Source: Acidobacteriota bacterium
GTDB lineage: Bacteria > Acidobacteriota > UBA890 > WLXD01
Reading direction: 5' to 3'
NCBI GenBank assembly: GCA_029263295.1
Contig: JAJCXT010000029.1
Coordinates: 26,832 to 90,831, forward strand
Length of the DNA stretch: 64,000 nucleotides
This document shows, one piece after another, positions 8,458-17,306 of the stretch (position 1 is its first letter; every line of letters begins with the position of its first letter). The position numbers and the translations under genes are program-made. The notes beneath the pieces were generated by a model, which was not told the DNA's origin, made no database searches, and saw only the letters and a program-made list of their open reading frames with translations.

Positions 8458-9603
8458 ATGATCAAGTTTGGCGTTCCGTGGACAATCGCGGTGATCGTGG
8501 TCGCGGCGGGCGTGACCGGTTGCTTCCAGGATGAGTCGGGCGAGCAACTCTCTCCCGGCGAGCCGGCAGCCTTCGTCGCCGACGATACCGTCGAGTTCCG
8601 CATCCTCGTGCCCGAGGCCTACGAACTCGCCAACGTAGCGCTCGCCCTCACGAAGCACGGCCGCGAAAGGCCCGGCTCAGTGATCCGTCGAGGCGCTTAC
8701 TACGAGCGGATGCTGCAGCACTTCGAGCCTCACTCGAGGCACGCACTCATCGAGTTACTCGAGGAGCCGGTAGCGGCGTCGTTCTCCAACTACTACGGGT
8801 TCCGGGAGAACGCTTTCTCCTACGCGTTCGACGGAGCCGAGCTGCTGCACACCGGCGACCATCACGACATCTGGAGTCCGGATCTGTTCACCAACGATCT
8901 CGATACGGTCGAAGCATTTGCCGCGGCAACCGACTTCCGGAAGTTCTACGAAGCCGAGAGCACCACGTACGCTCAACAAGTCGATCGTTATGGGAAACTC
9001 GTGGACCTGGCCCGTATGGCGGGCTGGCTGCACACCCGTTTTCCGGACCGACGGATGGACGCGTACACCGTGGTCTTCTCGCCGCTGATCGGTGGCAGCC
9101 ACAGCACACGTAACTTCGCGGCGGACGGGCGCCGCGAGGCCGTGATGTTCATCGCGGGCCCCGACCTGCCGCTGGGGGAGATGAGCGACGCAGCACGCAG
9201 CGGAGTGCACGAGCGCGTGGTCTTCACGGAGATAGATCACAACTATGTGAACGAAGTCACCGACGCGTTCATCGACGACGTGCGCAGCACCTTCCGAGAC
9301 TGGCGCGCCTGGAACACCAAGCAGGGGTACCGGTCGCCGTACGCCACCTTCAACGAGTACATGACCTGGGGCGTGTTCACGCTGTATGCGGCCGACACGT
9401 ATGACGCCCCGACGTTCCGTGCGGTGGTGGCTCGCAGTGAGCGCGTCATGTACGGACGCGGGTTCGTACACTTTCGCGCATTCAATCGCGAACTGCTACG
9501 GCTGTACCGAGAGCGGCGGCCCGAGACCGTGGCTGAGCTCTACGCACCTATCCTGGTGTGGGCGCGTAAATTCCCCGGACCCCGGGGATCGTCGGAAGAC
9601 TGA
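8458..9603 (+). CDS. DUF4932-like lipoprotein
   Basis: 381 aa from the ATG at 8458. The frame is open back to 8269, but this ATG is followed at once by a lipoprotein signal (hydrophobic helix then lipobox VTGC, Cys about residue 22). The mature part resembles DUF4932 proteins: an N-terminal region with YYERMLQHFEPHSRH, then a FSNYYGFRENAF stretch, and a helical C-terminal half containing FTEIDHNYVNEVTD. DUF4932 members often carry a histidine-rich putative metal site at that last motif. Here only one histidine remains, so any hydrolase activity is doubtful. It is transcribed divergently from the SdpR-like operon. Confidence 0.75.
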   Translation: MIKFGVPWTIAVIVVAAGVTGCFQDESGEQLSPGEPAAFVADDTVEFRILVPEAYELANVALALTKHGRERPGSVIRRGAYYERMLQHFEPHSRHALIELLEEPVAASFSNYYGFRENAFSYAFDGAELLHTGDHHDIWSPDLFTNDLDTVEAFAAATDFRKFYEAESTTYAQQVDRYGKLVDLARMAGWLHTRFPDRRMDAYTVVFSPLIGGSHSTRNFAADGRREAVMFIAGPDLPLGEMSDAARSGVHERVVFTEIDHNYVNEVTDAFIDDVRSTFRDWRAWNTKQGYRSPYATFNEYMTWGVFTLYAADTYDAPTFRAVVARSERVMYGRGFVHFRAFNRELLRLYRERRPETVAELYAPILVWARKFPGPRGSSED

Positions 9604-9619
9604 AACGTCACGACGCTCG

Positions 9620-9714
9620 TCACTCCTCCTGAAGCACCGCCAGCGGGTCGACGCGCGAGGCACGAATCGCAGGGATCCAGCTCGCGGTCGCCGCCACGGC
9701 GACCGCTATCAAGC
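9620..9714 (-). pseudogene. C-terminal remnant of an orphan FtsX/MacB-type permease
   Basis: The minus strand encodes about 30 residues ending IRASRVDPLAVLQEE and a stop. That is the canonical C-terminus of the large permeases elsewhere in this window, which end for example in RRALRVDPVDSLRAD or TRVDPLVTLRGE. The frame is not part of any intact gene: the rest of the permease has been deleted and the fragment abuts the padR promoter at 9720. Confidence 0.7.
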
Positions 9715-9719
9715 ACGTT

Positions 9720-9762
9720 GTAGTACATATCTGTTCGTTGTGCTAGGCTGGATATGTACTAC
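9720..9762. promoter_or_regulatory. Inverted repeat upstream of padR (candidate operator/promoter)
   Basis: Perfect 11-bp arms GTAGTACATAT (9720-9730) and ATATGTACTAC (9752-9762) are separated by 21 nt. The dyad lies 24 nt before the padR start codon at 9787. PadR regulators usually autoregulate through dyads containing ATGTACT-like half sites. Confidence 0.65.
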
Positions 9763-9786
9763 GTCGTAGCCAAAAGGTAGCGTCAC

Positions 9787-10131
9787 ATGTCTGGACCCCA
9801 ACTGGGCCGTTTCGAAGAGTTGGTGCTGTTCGCCATCGTCTCGCTGGAAAAGGACGCCTATGGTGCAGCGATTCGCAGAGAGATCGAAGCTCGCACGGGA
9901 CGCCACGTCTCCACCGGCGCCCTCTACACAGTTCTAGGGCGCCTCGAACAACGCGATCTCGTGCGGTCCCACGTTGGTTCTCCGCGCGCCGAGCGCGGCG
10001 GGCGGAGACGCAAGTACTACGACCTCCTTCCTGCTGGCGCCGAACTGCTCCGACGATCACACGACGAGTTCCAGCGCATGGCGTCGGGGCTGGCGACGAA
10101 GCTGCCGCCGCTTGGCGGGGAATCACTGTGA
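9787..10131 (+). CDS. PadR-family transcriptional regulator
   Basis: 114 aa. The winged-helix PadR domain covers most of the protein: FEELVLFAIVSLEKDAYGAAIRREIE, then STGALYTVLGRLEQRDLVRS and the basic wing GGRRRKYYDLLPAG. Its stop codon overlaps the GTG start of the large permease by 4 nt (GTGA), the usual PadR-permease unit in Acidobacteria. An inverted repeat sits just upstream. The expected role is repression of itself and the permease gene; the inducer is unknown. Confidence 0.93.
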   Translation: MSGPQLGRFEELVLFAIVSLEKDAYGAAIRREIEARTGRHVSTGALYTVLGRLEQRDLVRSHVGSPRAERGGRRRKYYDLLPAGAELLRRSHDEFQRMASGLATKLPPLGGESL

Positions 10132-12875
10132 CCCACCAGCGCAACACCGATAGGCCCGGCGCGCCTGGACCGCCTCTCGCCCGGTTTGCCGCCTGGCTGA
10201 TTCATCGCGGCAAGGCGTCGCGCGAAGCCGAGTTCGTGCTCGGAGACCTACACGAAGATCACCGCCGCATCGCCGCCGACCACGGTTCGGCCCGGGCCGC
10301 AGCCTGGTACTGGACGCAGGTCGTCGTGACGTGTCTGTCGCGACGCAAGACTTCTGCTTTGGACCTCCCCGAGAAAGACGAATCCGCCATGATTGAACAG
10401 ACATTTCGCGACCTGGCAGGCGCACTGCGCTCAGCTCGCACGCGGCCCGGTTTCAGCCTGCTAGTCGTGCTGACTCTGGCGGTGGGAATCGGCGCCACGA
10501 CGGCCATCTTCAGCGTCGTCAACGCGGTCGTGCTGCAGGCCTTGCCGTACCCAGAGGCGGACCGGCTGGCGATCCTTCTCGAGACGCTCAACGAGACCCA
10601 CGCCAATCGCGTGCCGACGTCGTTCCTGACCTACCAGGACTGGAAGACCGCGGATTCGTTCGACGAGATGGCGGTGGTGGCACCGTTCAACACGATGATT
10701 CTGACGGGCCCGGACGAGACGCTCAGGCTGCGGGCGAATCTCGCCTCCTCGGCATACTTCGACCTGATGGGCGTGACGCCTGCGCACGGAAGGTTCTACG
10801 GGCCGGAATACGACAACCCGGACAGCGCTGCCGATGTCGTGGTGATCAGTCACGGCCTCTGGCAACGACGATTCGGCGAGCGCGAAGACGTGATCGGCGA
10901 GCAGGTGAGCCTCAACGGCACCGACTATTCGGTCATCGGTGTGGCGTCAGCGGGATTCGTGGACCTGTACTCCGGCGGAACGCCGACCGATATCTGGGTG
11001 CCGCTGACGGCGTACAAGCAACTCGGAAGTGCCACCGCGCTCGAGCGGCGCGTCGTTCGCCCGTTTCAGGCGCTCGGTCGTCTCGCCTCCAGCGTCTCGG
11101 TAGAGGCCGCGCAACAGGAAATGGACGGTATCGCCCGCGGCATTCAGGAGGCGAGTCCGGCCGTGATGGGCACCCAAGGCGTGGCCGTCATACCGATGCG
11201 TGAGCAACTGGTGGGCGGTCTCAACGCGCCGCTGCTGACCCTCCTCGTCGGCAGCAGCTTCCTGCTACTGATGGGCTGCATCAACGTGGCCAGCCTGATG
11301 CTCTTCCGTGGCACGGCGCGAGCGCGCGAAATCGCTATCCGTCAGGCGATGGGGGCTACGCGCGGCCGCCTGGTGCGCCTGTTGGTAACCGAAGCATTGG
11401 TGCTCGCGGCAGCCGGTGGCGCGCTGGGCCTCCTCATCGCCGAGGGTGGCGTCGGCATACTACTGAACCTGAACGCCGTGCCCTTGCCCGCCTACATCGA
11501 CGTCGGCTTGGATCTCGTCGTGCTCGGCGTCACGGTCGCGGTGATCCTCCTGGCTGGGGTGGGCGTCGGTCTGTTGCCCGCCCTGCGAACCACCGCGAAC
11601 GACATCGGCACCGTGCTCACGGAGTCGGACCTGCGCACGGCAGGCCACTCGAGCAGACGGTCGGCGAACGTGCTGGTGGTCGCCGAGGTCGCCGTAGCGA
11701 TGGTGTTGATGGTCGGGTCCGGGCTGATGCTGAGGAGCTTCCAGCACCTGAGCGGTGCCGATCTGGGTTTCCGCACCGACGACATCATGAGCGTCCGGGT
11801 GAACCTCCCCCGGACCGACTACCCCACGGAGGAACTCGTGTTCGGGTTCCGCGAAAGGCTCGTTGAACAACTCCGCTCGCATCCGGGCATGGAATTCGCT
11901 GCGACCTGGGGACCGGGACTGCCAGGCCAGGCCGGTTCGTACACGACGGCCGTGCCGGAAGGGAAGATCGTCGAATCTCAACTGGAAGCGGACCTGACCC
12001 GATTGCACATGATTACCCCCGGCGCGCTGGCCCGCCTCGACATCCCGCTCCTGGCCGGTCGTCTGCTGAACGACACGGACACCATCGGCTCGCAAAGCGT
12101 TGCCGTGATCAGCTCGACGCTGGCCGAAACCCTGTGGCCTGGCGAGGACTCCATCGGTCGTCGAATGAACAGCGTGATCCCGCCCGACCGCGATCCCGCC
12201 GACTACCCGCCGTATGAAGTCGTTGGTGTTGTGGCGGACGCCAGCCTCGGCGGCCGACTGGTAGGCAACTTCGGCGTCCCGCCGCTCAACGACATGTACG
12301 TGCCGTTTCAGCAGAAGAAGATGCGCAACAACATCTCTTCGTTCGCCGTGCTGACCGGGATGTCGGGCGATACCGACGCGGCGATGCAATTGATCCGCGA
12401 CGCCGTGCGGGAAACCGATCCCAACGTGCCGGTCTTCAACCCGCAGGACCTCGAGACCGCCGCCACAGCCGAGCTCGTGCTGTCGCGCTTCATCGCCCTG
12501 TTGATGGGCATCTTCGGATCGATCTCGCTGCTTCTGGCCGCCATCGGCATCTACGGCATCCTGTCGCAGTCGGTCGCTGCGCGGACACGCGAGATCGGCG
12601 TGCGCAAAGCCCTGGGGGCCGAGTCGTCAGCCACAGCCTGGCTCGTAGTTAGCTACGGCATGCGCCTGTCCCTGATCGGCGTAGTCGTCGGCCTGGCGCT
12701 CGCGGTCGGGTTGTCGCGTTACGTCAGCAGCCTGCTATACGGAATCGCGGGAACAGACCCCGTGACGCTCGTAGGAACCGTCGCCACTCTTCTGGCTGTG
12801 GCGCTGCTTGCCAGCTACGTGCCCACCCGCCGGGCGCTGCGCGTCGATCCGGTCGACTCACTGCGGGCCGACTGA
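10128..12875 (+). CDS. Orphan FtsX/MacB-type ABC permease (ADOP family) with prefix domain
   Basis: 915 aa from a GTG start coupled to padR. Residues ~1-70 form a short cytoplasmic permease-prefix domain (RFAAWLIHRGKASREAEFVLGDLHED). The core then follows FtsX/MacB duplicated architecture: a transmembrane helix near residue 110 (VVLTLAVGIGATTAIFS), a periplasmic MacB-like domain, three helices around residues 360-470 including the AREIAIRQAMGATRGRLVRLL coupling segment, a second periplasmic domain, and three C-terminal helices with TREIGVRKALGAESS. It ends LRVDPVDSLRAD. No ATPase gene is adjacent. The substrate is unknown; family members are mostly linked to export or envelope functions. Confidence 0.92.
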   Translation: MTHQRNTDRPGAPGPPLARFAAWLIHRGKASREAEFVLGDLHEDHRRIAADHGSARAAAWYWTQVVVTCLSRRKTSALDLPEKDESAMIEQTFRDLAGALRSARTRPGFSLLVVLTLAVGIGATTAIFSVVNAVVLQALPYPEADRLAILLETLNETHANRVPTSFLTYQDWKTADSFDEMAVVAPFNTMILTGPDETLRLRANLASSAYFDLMGVTPAHGRFYGPEYDNPDSAADVVVISHGLWQRRFGEREDVIGEQVSLNGTDYSVIGVASAGFVDLYSGGTPTDIWVPLTAYKQLGSATALERRVVRPFQALGRLASSVSVEAAQQEMDGIARGIQEASPAVMGTQGVAVIPMREQLVGGLNAPLLTLLVGSSFLLLMGCINVASLMLFRGTARAREIAIRQAMGATRGRLVRLLVTEALVLAAAGGALGLLIAEGGVGILLNLNAVPLPAYIDVGLDLVVLGVTVAVILLAGVGVGLLPALRTTANDIGTVLTESDLRTAGHSSRRSANVLVVAEVAVAMVLMVGSGLMLRSFQHLSGADLGFRTDDIMSVRVNLPRTDYPTEELVFGFRERLVEQLRSHPGMEFAATWGPGLPGQAGSYTTAVPEGKIVESQLEADLTRLHMITPGALARLDIPLLAGRLLNDTDTIGSQSVAVISSTLAETLWPGEDSIGRRMNSVIPPDRDPADYPPYEVVGVVADASLGGRLVGNFGVPPLNDMYVPFQQKKMRNNISSFAVLTGMSGDTDAAMQLIRDAVRETDPNVPVFNPQDLETAATAELVLSRFIALLMGIFGSISLLLAAIGIYGILSQSVAARTREIGVRKALGAESSATAWLVVSYGMRLSLIGVVVGLALAVGLSRYVSSLLYGIAGTDPVTLVGTVATLLAVALLASYVPTRRALRVDPVDSLRAD

Positions 12876-12975
12876 CCCTACCGGCTGATAACTCGACGCC
12901 GGCGGCGCTGGCGCAGGACGAGGTCGCGGAGATAGTCTGACGGGCGTTCCGTCGGCTGATCTACGAGGCCCCTCG

Positions 12976-14256
12976 ATGAAGAACCCCGCTGCTGCCATCG
13001 TCCTGACCGTGAGTCTGGCCGCCACCATCCCAGCCACGGCGCAGGATTCCCTGCGCGTCCTTCATTGCGGCGCGCTGATCGACGGCGTGAGCGAGAGCGT
13101 CGCGGCGGATGTCTTCGTGGTGGTGGAAGGTGACCGTATCGTGTCGGTCGCGGACTCCGCGCCTGAAGGGGCGGAGGTTGTCGATCTGAGCGACGCCACC
13201 TGTTTGCCGGGCATGGTCGATGCTCACTCGCACCCACTGATCCAGACGGACAGCTACCAGATCGATCATCTGCGTGACTCCTCGGCGACCAAGGCGCTCA
13301 AAGGGCTCGCCGCGGTGCAGGCGAATCTGCACGAGGGCTGGACCACGCTCCGCATCGCGGGTGACGCCGACGTCTACTACGCGCATCTGGACATCGGCAG
13401 AGCGATCGACGCCGGCACCTTCCTCGGCCCGCGCATCACCGGCGCCGGGCACTACATGTCGGTAACCGGGGGCGGTGGCGACATGAGCCAGATCGCGCCC
13501 GAGCAGTACGTGGTCGCAGATGGCCTCGTGGTCGACGGCGTGGCGGAGGTGCAGAAGGCCGTGCGTGAGGAGATCAAGTACGGCAGCGACTGGATCAAGC
13601 TGCTGGTGACGGGCGCGTTCATGTCGACCAGCGACAGCCCTCAGAACGTGCAATTCAGCCCTGAAGAGCTGCAGGCTGCGGTCGACGAGGCATCGCGCCG
13701 CAACCGTCCCGTGATGGCCCACGCGCACGCCACCGCTGGCATCAAGATGGCCATCGCGGCCGGCGTGCGCTCGATCGAGCACGGCACCTTCATGGATGCC
13801 GAGGCGATGGACATGATGCTCGCCGCGGACATCTGGTGGGTGCCCACGGTCTACATCGGGCGCTACTACCTCGAAGAAGGCTCAGATGCGGAGGACCTCG
13901 AGAAGATGATCGAGCTATCGCGCCTCTACCAGGTGGACTCCGAGGAGCGCATCAGCGAGGGCATCCGACGGGGAGTGAAGATCGCGATCGGGTCCGACTT
14001 CGGTGGCTATCTTCAGAAACGTAACGTTCGCGAGGTCGAGATGATGGTCGAACTGGGCATGACGCCCATGCAGGCGATCCAGGCCGCCACCATCGTCGGC
14101 GCCGAATTGCTCGGCTGGGAAGACCGGATCGGCAGCATCGAAAATGGCAAACTGGCAGACATCATTGCCGTCGGTGGCGATCCTCTGACGGACATCCAGG
14201 CACTGCGCAACGTGCGCTTCGTGATGGTGGGTGGCCAGGTCGCACGCGGGCACTGA
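12976..14256 (+). CDS. Secreted imidazolonepropionase-like amidohydrolase
   Basis: 426 aa with a Sec signal peptide (about residues 1-22, cleavage near ATAQD). The binuclear-metal amidohydrolase fold is complete: DAHSH (H84, H86), the lysine strand DWIKLLVTG (about residue 200), HAHATAG and IEHGTF for the remaining histidines, and GSDFGG for the catalytic Asp (about residue 340). Closest families are prolidase/Xaa-Pro-type and imidazolonepropionase-like hydrolases that act on cyclic or N-acyl amide substrates outside the cytoplasm. A GAGG ribosome site precedes the ATG. The exact substrate cannot be told. Confidence 0.9.
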   Translation: MKNPAAAIVLTVSLAATIPATAQDSLRVLHCGALIDGVSESVAADVFVVVEGDRIVSVADSAPEGAEVVDLSDATCLPGMVDAHSHPLIQTDSYQIDHLRDSSATKALKGLAAVQANLHEGWTTLRIAGDADVYYAHLDIGRAIDAGTFLGPRITGAGHYMSVTGGGGDMSQIAPEQYVVADGLVVDGVAEVQKAVREEIKYGSDWIKLLVTGAFMSTSDSPQNVQFSPEELQAAVDEASRRNRPVMAHAHATAGIKMAIAAGVRSIEHGTFMDAEAMDMMLAADIWWVPTVYIGRYYLEEGSDAEDLEKMIELSRLYQVDSEERISEGIRRGVKIAIGSDFGGYLQKRNVREVEMMVELGMTPMQAIQAATIVGAELLGWEDRIGSIENGKLADIIAVGGDPLTDIQALRNVRFVMVGGQVARGH

Positions 14257-14321
14257 TCTACCAATAGGATCCAGGGGTCAGTTAGGGCCCTTTTCGAGAT
14301 GGTGTCGTCATTCGCGAGTCT

Positions 14322-16688
14322 ATGGTGGGGAAAGGGCCGGGTGCGAGTGCGCTCTGGCCTGCGTGGATCCTGCGCCACGGACGCGTCATCTTCGCGCTGC
14401 TGACGGTCATCAGCCTCGCCGCGGTGCCTCTCGCGGTCCAGATCCGCTTCGACTTCAACTTCCAGGAGTACTTCCCGGAGAGTGACCCCGTGCGCGACGA
14501 CTACCGTCGCCTGGTGGCCGACTTCCCGGCGGAGGAGTCGGAGTTCATCGTCCTGATCCAGGACGATGACGTGTTCACCCGCGGTGGCGCTCAGGCTCTT
14601 GTCGCCCTGACCGGCGCACTCGAACAGGCCGAGTGGTTCGCCCAGGTCACAAGCCCGATGAACCTGCCGCCAAGCGTCTTCGGCACTTTCCGCGACACCT
14701 ACCGGCTCATGCTCGCCGATGGACCGGCGACCGACGCCGACTACGCCGAGCTCCGCGAACGCATGACAGGCCATCCGCTGCTGCGAGCGAACCTCGTCGA
14801 CGACCAAGGCAACGTCGTGGTGCTCCGCGCCGTCCTGAAACCCGAGTACGTCACCGACGGTGGGCGCGAGGGGGCCCGGCGCTACCTGGTGGATCTTCTG
14901 CCGGAGTACGAAGCTCAGTTCGACGAGGTCATCTACACCGGCTTCTCCGGCGTCCGGGCCGACTTCGCCCGCGTGATGCAACGTGAGCAGCAGATCCTGT
15001 TCCCGGTTGTGGTGGTGGCGCTACTGCTCGTACTGGTGTTCTTCCTCGGCTGTTCCTGGCTGGTGATGCTGCCGCTGCTCACCTCCACCGCCGCGCTCAC
15101 CTGGACGCTGGCAATCATGGTGCTGCAGGACACGCCGTTCACGATTCTCTCGACCGGCACGCCGATTCTGCTGCTGATCCTCGGTATCTCCGACTCGCTG
15201 CACATCTTCTACCGCTACCGTGCGGCAGTCACCGACGGAATGGCGCAAGACGATGCGGTGATCGTCACCTTCACCGAACTCGGGCGGGCGTGCCTCTTCA
15301 CCAGCCTCACCACCGCAGTGGGCTTCATCGCCCTGACGGCCACCAACCTGCCCGTGCTGAGCGATTTCGGCCTCTACACCGGTCTCGGGATCGTGCTCAA
15401 CTACGTGGTGATGATGACGGCGCTGCCGATCATGCTGGCGAGCCCTCTGGCACGGGGAGTCACTCCCTGCGGCGCGGCGCTGGCTTTCGAGCTGCACCTG
15501 CCGGCGAGCCTGGTGGAGATCTCGCGACACCCGCGCGTCTGGGTGCCGATCTTCGTGCTCGGCGTGGCGCTGCCCTCGGTCGGCATCATCAACCTGCACG
15601 AGGACACACGCGTTCACCAGGGCCTGGCGCAACGCAACTGGCTCGACCACAAGATTCGCCGGGCCGAAGACATGGTCGGCGGTTTGCTCCCCTTTGGTGT
15701 GGTCCTCCAACTCGACGAAGATGCCTCGCTGACCTCGCGCGCCACGTTGGCCGAAGTGGAGGCAATTCAGCGCTACCTCGAGCGCCAGAACGACGTGGTC
15801 GGCTCGGCTGCTTCCGTGTTCGATCTGGCCAAGTTCACCCACTACATCGACCAGGAGAAGCTCAAGGCCAGTCCGATGTTCGTCGACCTCGGCGATCTCG
15901 ACGAAAGTCCGGCCGACTGGGACGCGGAGTGGCTCGATGTAGTCGGCGGCAGGCTGAGCGCGCGACTGATCGAGCTGCGTGATGAGGAGCCGTTACTGGT
16001 GGATGGCGTGATGAACTTCGACACCCACCGGCTGCTGATTCGCTGTCGGCTCTACGATGTGAGTTCGTCCCGCCTGCGCGCGTTCTTCGGCGAACTCGAC
16101 ACGTTCCTCCAGCGCCGCCGCGACGATGGAATGCCCTTCGCATGGACCATGGCGGGCCTCCCGAATCTCTCGCTAAGCCTGTCGGAGCGGGTCATCAGGT
16201 ACATGCTGGGCACCTTCGGGCTATCGCTACTGGTGATCCTGACCGGCTTCGCGGTCGCCTTCCGCTGCCCGCGCATGGCGTCCATCAGCCTGCTGCCCAA
16301 CGTCATCCCGCTGTTCATCATCCTGGGCTTCCTCGGCTGGCTCGGGATTCCGCTGCAGCCCTCGATCATCATCATCTTCAGCATCGTCTACGGCATCGCG
16401 GTGAACGACACGATCCACTTCATCGCGCGCTTCGCGTTCGAGCGGCACGGGCAGTCGACTGGCGGCGCGACCGAGGCCGCCCTGGCCGCGACTACCGCGC
16501 CCATGGTGGCCAGCTCCGCGGTATTGGTAGTCGGATTCGCGGTGCTGACTTTCTCGGAGTTCCTCGGCCTCGCCTACCTCGGCCTGCTGCTCGGCCTCGG
16601 CATCTTCGCAGCCCTGATTGCCGACCTCCTGTTGCTCCCCCTGGCGCTCAAACGCTGGGTCCCGCCACCGCGTGACACGCGGTTGTAG
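14322..16688 (+). CDS. RND/MMPL-family exporter
   Basis: 788 aa. The family pattern is clear: helix 1 near residues 25-43, a large periplasmic loop, then a cluster of helices with sterol-sensing-like RND motifs (ILLLILGISDSLHIFYRY), and a repeat of the same plan in the second half (IIIIFSIVYGIAVNDTIHFIARF). The acidic residues in ISDSLH and AVNDTIHF are the usual proton-relay positions. These HAE3/MMPL proteins export lipids, hopanoids or hydrophobic compounds. It stands alone, without a membrane-fusion or outer-membrane partner. Confidence 0.92.
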   Translation: MVGKGPGASALWPAWILRHGRVIFALLTVISLAAVPLAVQIRFDFNFQEYFPESDPVRDDYRRLVADFPAEESEFIVLIQDDDVFTRGGAQALVALTGALEQAEWFAQVTSPMNLPPSVFGTFRDTYRLMLADGPATDADYAELRERMTGHPLLRANLVDDQGNVVVLRAVLKPEYVTDGGREGARRYLVDLLPEYEAQFDEVIYTGFSGVRADFARVMQREQQILFPVVVVALLLVLVFFLGCSWLVMLPLLTSTAALTWTLAIMVLQDTPFTILSTGTPILLLILGISDSLHIFYRYRAAVTDGMAQDDAVIVTFTELGRACLFTSLTTAVGFIALTATNLPVLSDFGLYTGLGIVLNYVVMMTALPIMLASPLARGVTPCGAALAFELHLPASLVEISRHPRVWVPIFVLGVALPSVGIINLHEDTRVHQGLAQRNWLDHKIRRAEDMVGGLLPFGVVLQLDEDASLTSRATLAEVEAIQRYLERQNDVVGSAASVFDLAKFTHYIDQEKLKASPMFVDLGDLDESPADWDAEWLDVVGGRLSARLIELRDEEPLLVDGVMNFDTHRLLIRCRLYDVSSSRLRAFFGELDTFLQRRRDDGMPFAWTMAGLPNLSLSLSERVIRYMLGTFGLSLLVILTGFAVAFRCPRMASISLLPNVIPLFIILGFLGWLGIPLQPSIIIIFSIVYGIAVNDTIHFIARFAFERHGQSTGGATEAALAATTAPMVASSAVLVVGFAVLTFSEFLGLAYLGLLLGLGIFAALIADLLLLPLALKRWVPPPRDTRL

Positions 16689-16774
16689 TTGCCGGACGAT
16701 CGGCAGAGAATCCGGCGGACTGTTCCCCTTCCAACGGATCGCCCCAAAGGCGGGCGGTCAGAGGAGTCCGTTCG

Positions 16775-17206
16775 ATGCTCAGCGAGTTCAAGAAATTTGC
16801 GCTCAAAGGCAACATGCTCGACATGGCGGTGGGCATCGTTGTCGGCGCTGCTTTCGCGACTATCATCGGCTCCCTCGTCGGCGACGTCATCATGCCGGTC
16901 GTGGGCCTCCTCGTCGGCGGCGTCGACTTCTCCGAGATGTACGTCGTCCTCAGGGAGGGCTCCGCCGCTGGCCCCTACCTGACCCTGGCTGCCGCCAAGG
17001 AAGCCGGCGCCGTGACGATGAACTGGGGCCTGTTCGTTAACGCGATCATCAACTTCCTGATCGTGGCCTTCGCGCTATTCATGGTGATCCGCGGTTTCAA
17101 CAAGATGAAGCAGCAAGAGGAAGAGAAACCCGCCGCGCCGCCGGCGCCCTCGAACGAAGAGGTGCTGCTCACCGAGATTCGCGACTCCCTGAGGGCCCGC
17201 GACTGA
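16775..17206 (+). CDS. mscL: Large-conductance mechanosensitive channel MscL
   Basis: 143 aa, the normal MscL length. N-terminal amphipathic helix MLSEFKKFALKGNMLDMAVG, TM1 (VVGAAFATIIGSLVGDVIMP), a periplasmic loop, TM2 (NWGLFVNAIINFLIVAFALF) and the cytoplasmic helix bundle with the conserved NEEVLLTEIRDSL end. A GAGGAG ribosome site precedes the ATG. It opens under membrane tension to release solutes during osmotic downshock. Confidence 0.97.
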   Translation: MLSEFKKFALKGNMLDMAVGIVVGAAFATIIGSLVGDVIMPVVGLLVGGVDFSEMYVVLREGSAAGPYLTLAAAKEAGAVTMNWGLFVNAIINFLIVAFALFMVIRGFNKMKQQEEEKPAAPPAPSNEEVLLTEIRDSLRARD

Positions 17207-17306
17207 CGCAGACTGCTGGGGTCTTAGCCCTCTCGGCGTACTTAGTCATGTCCTGATGGCGATCAACCGCGCACCGGCTCGCCAGCGCGACTTCTACCTG
17301 CCGGCG

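Noticed and set aside
14265..14300. Hairpin followed by TTTT as a terminator
   Set aside because: The stem is only about four pairs with a long loop; not convincing.
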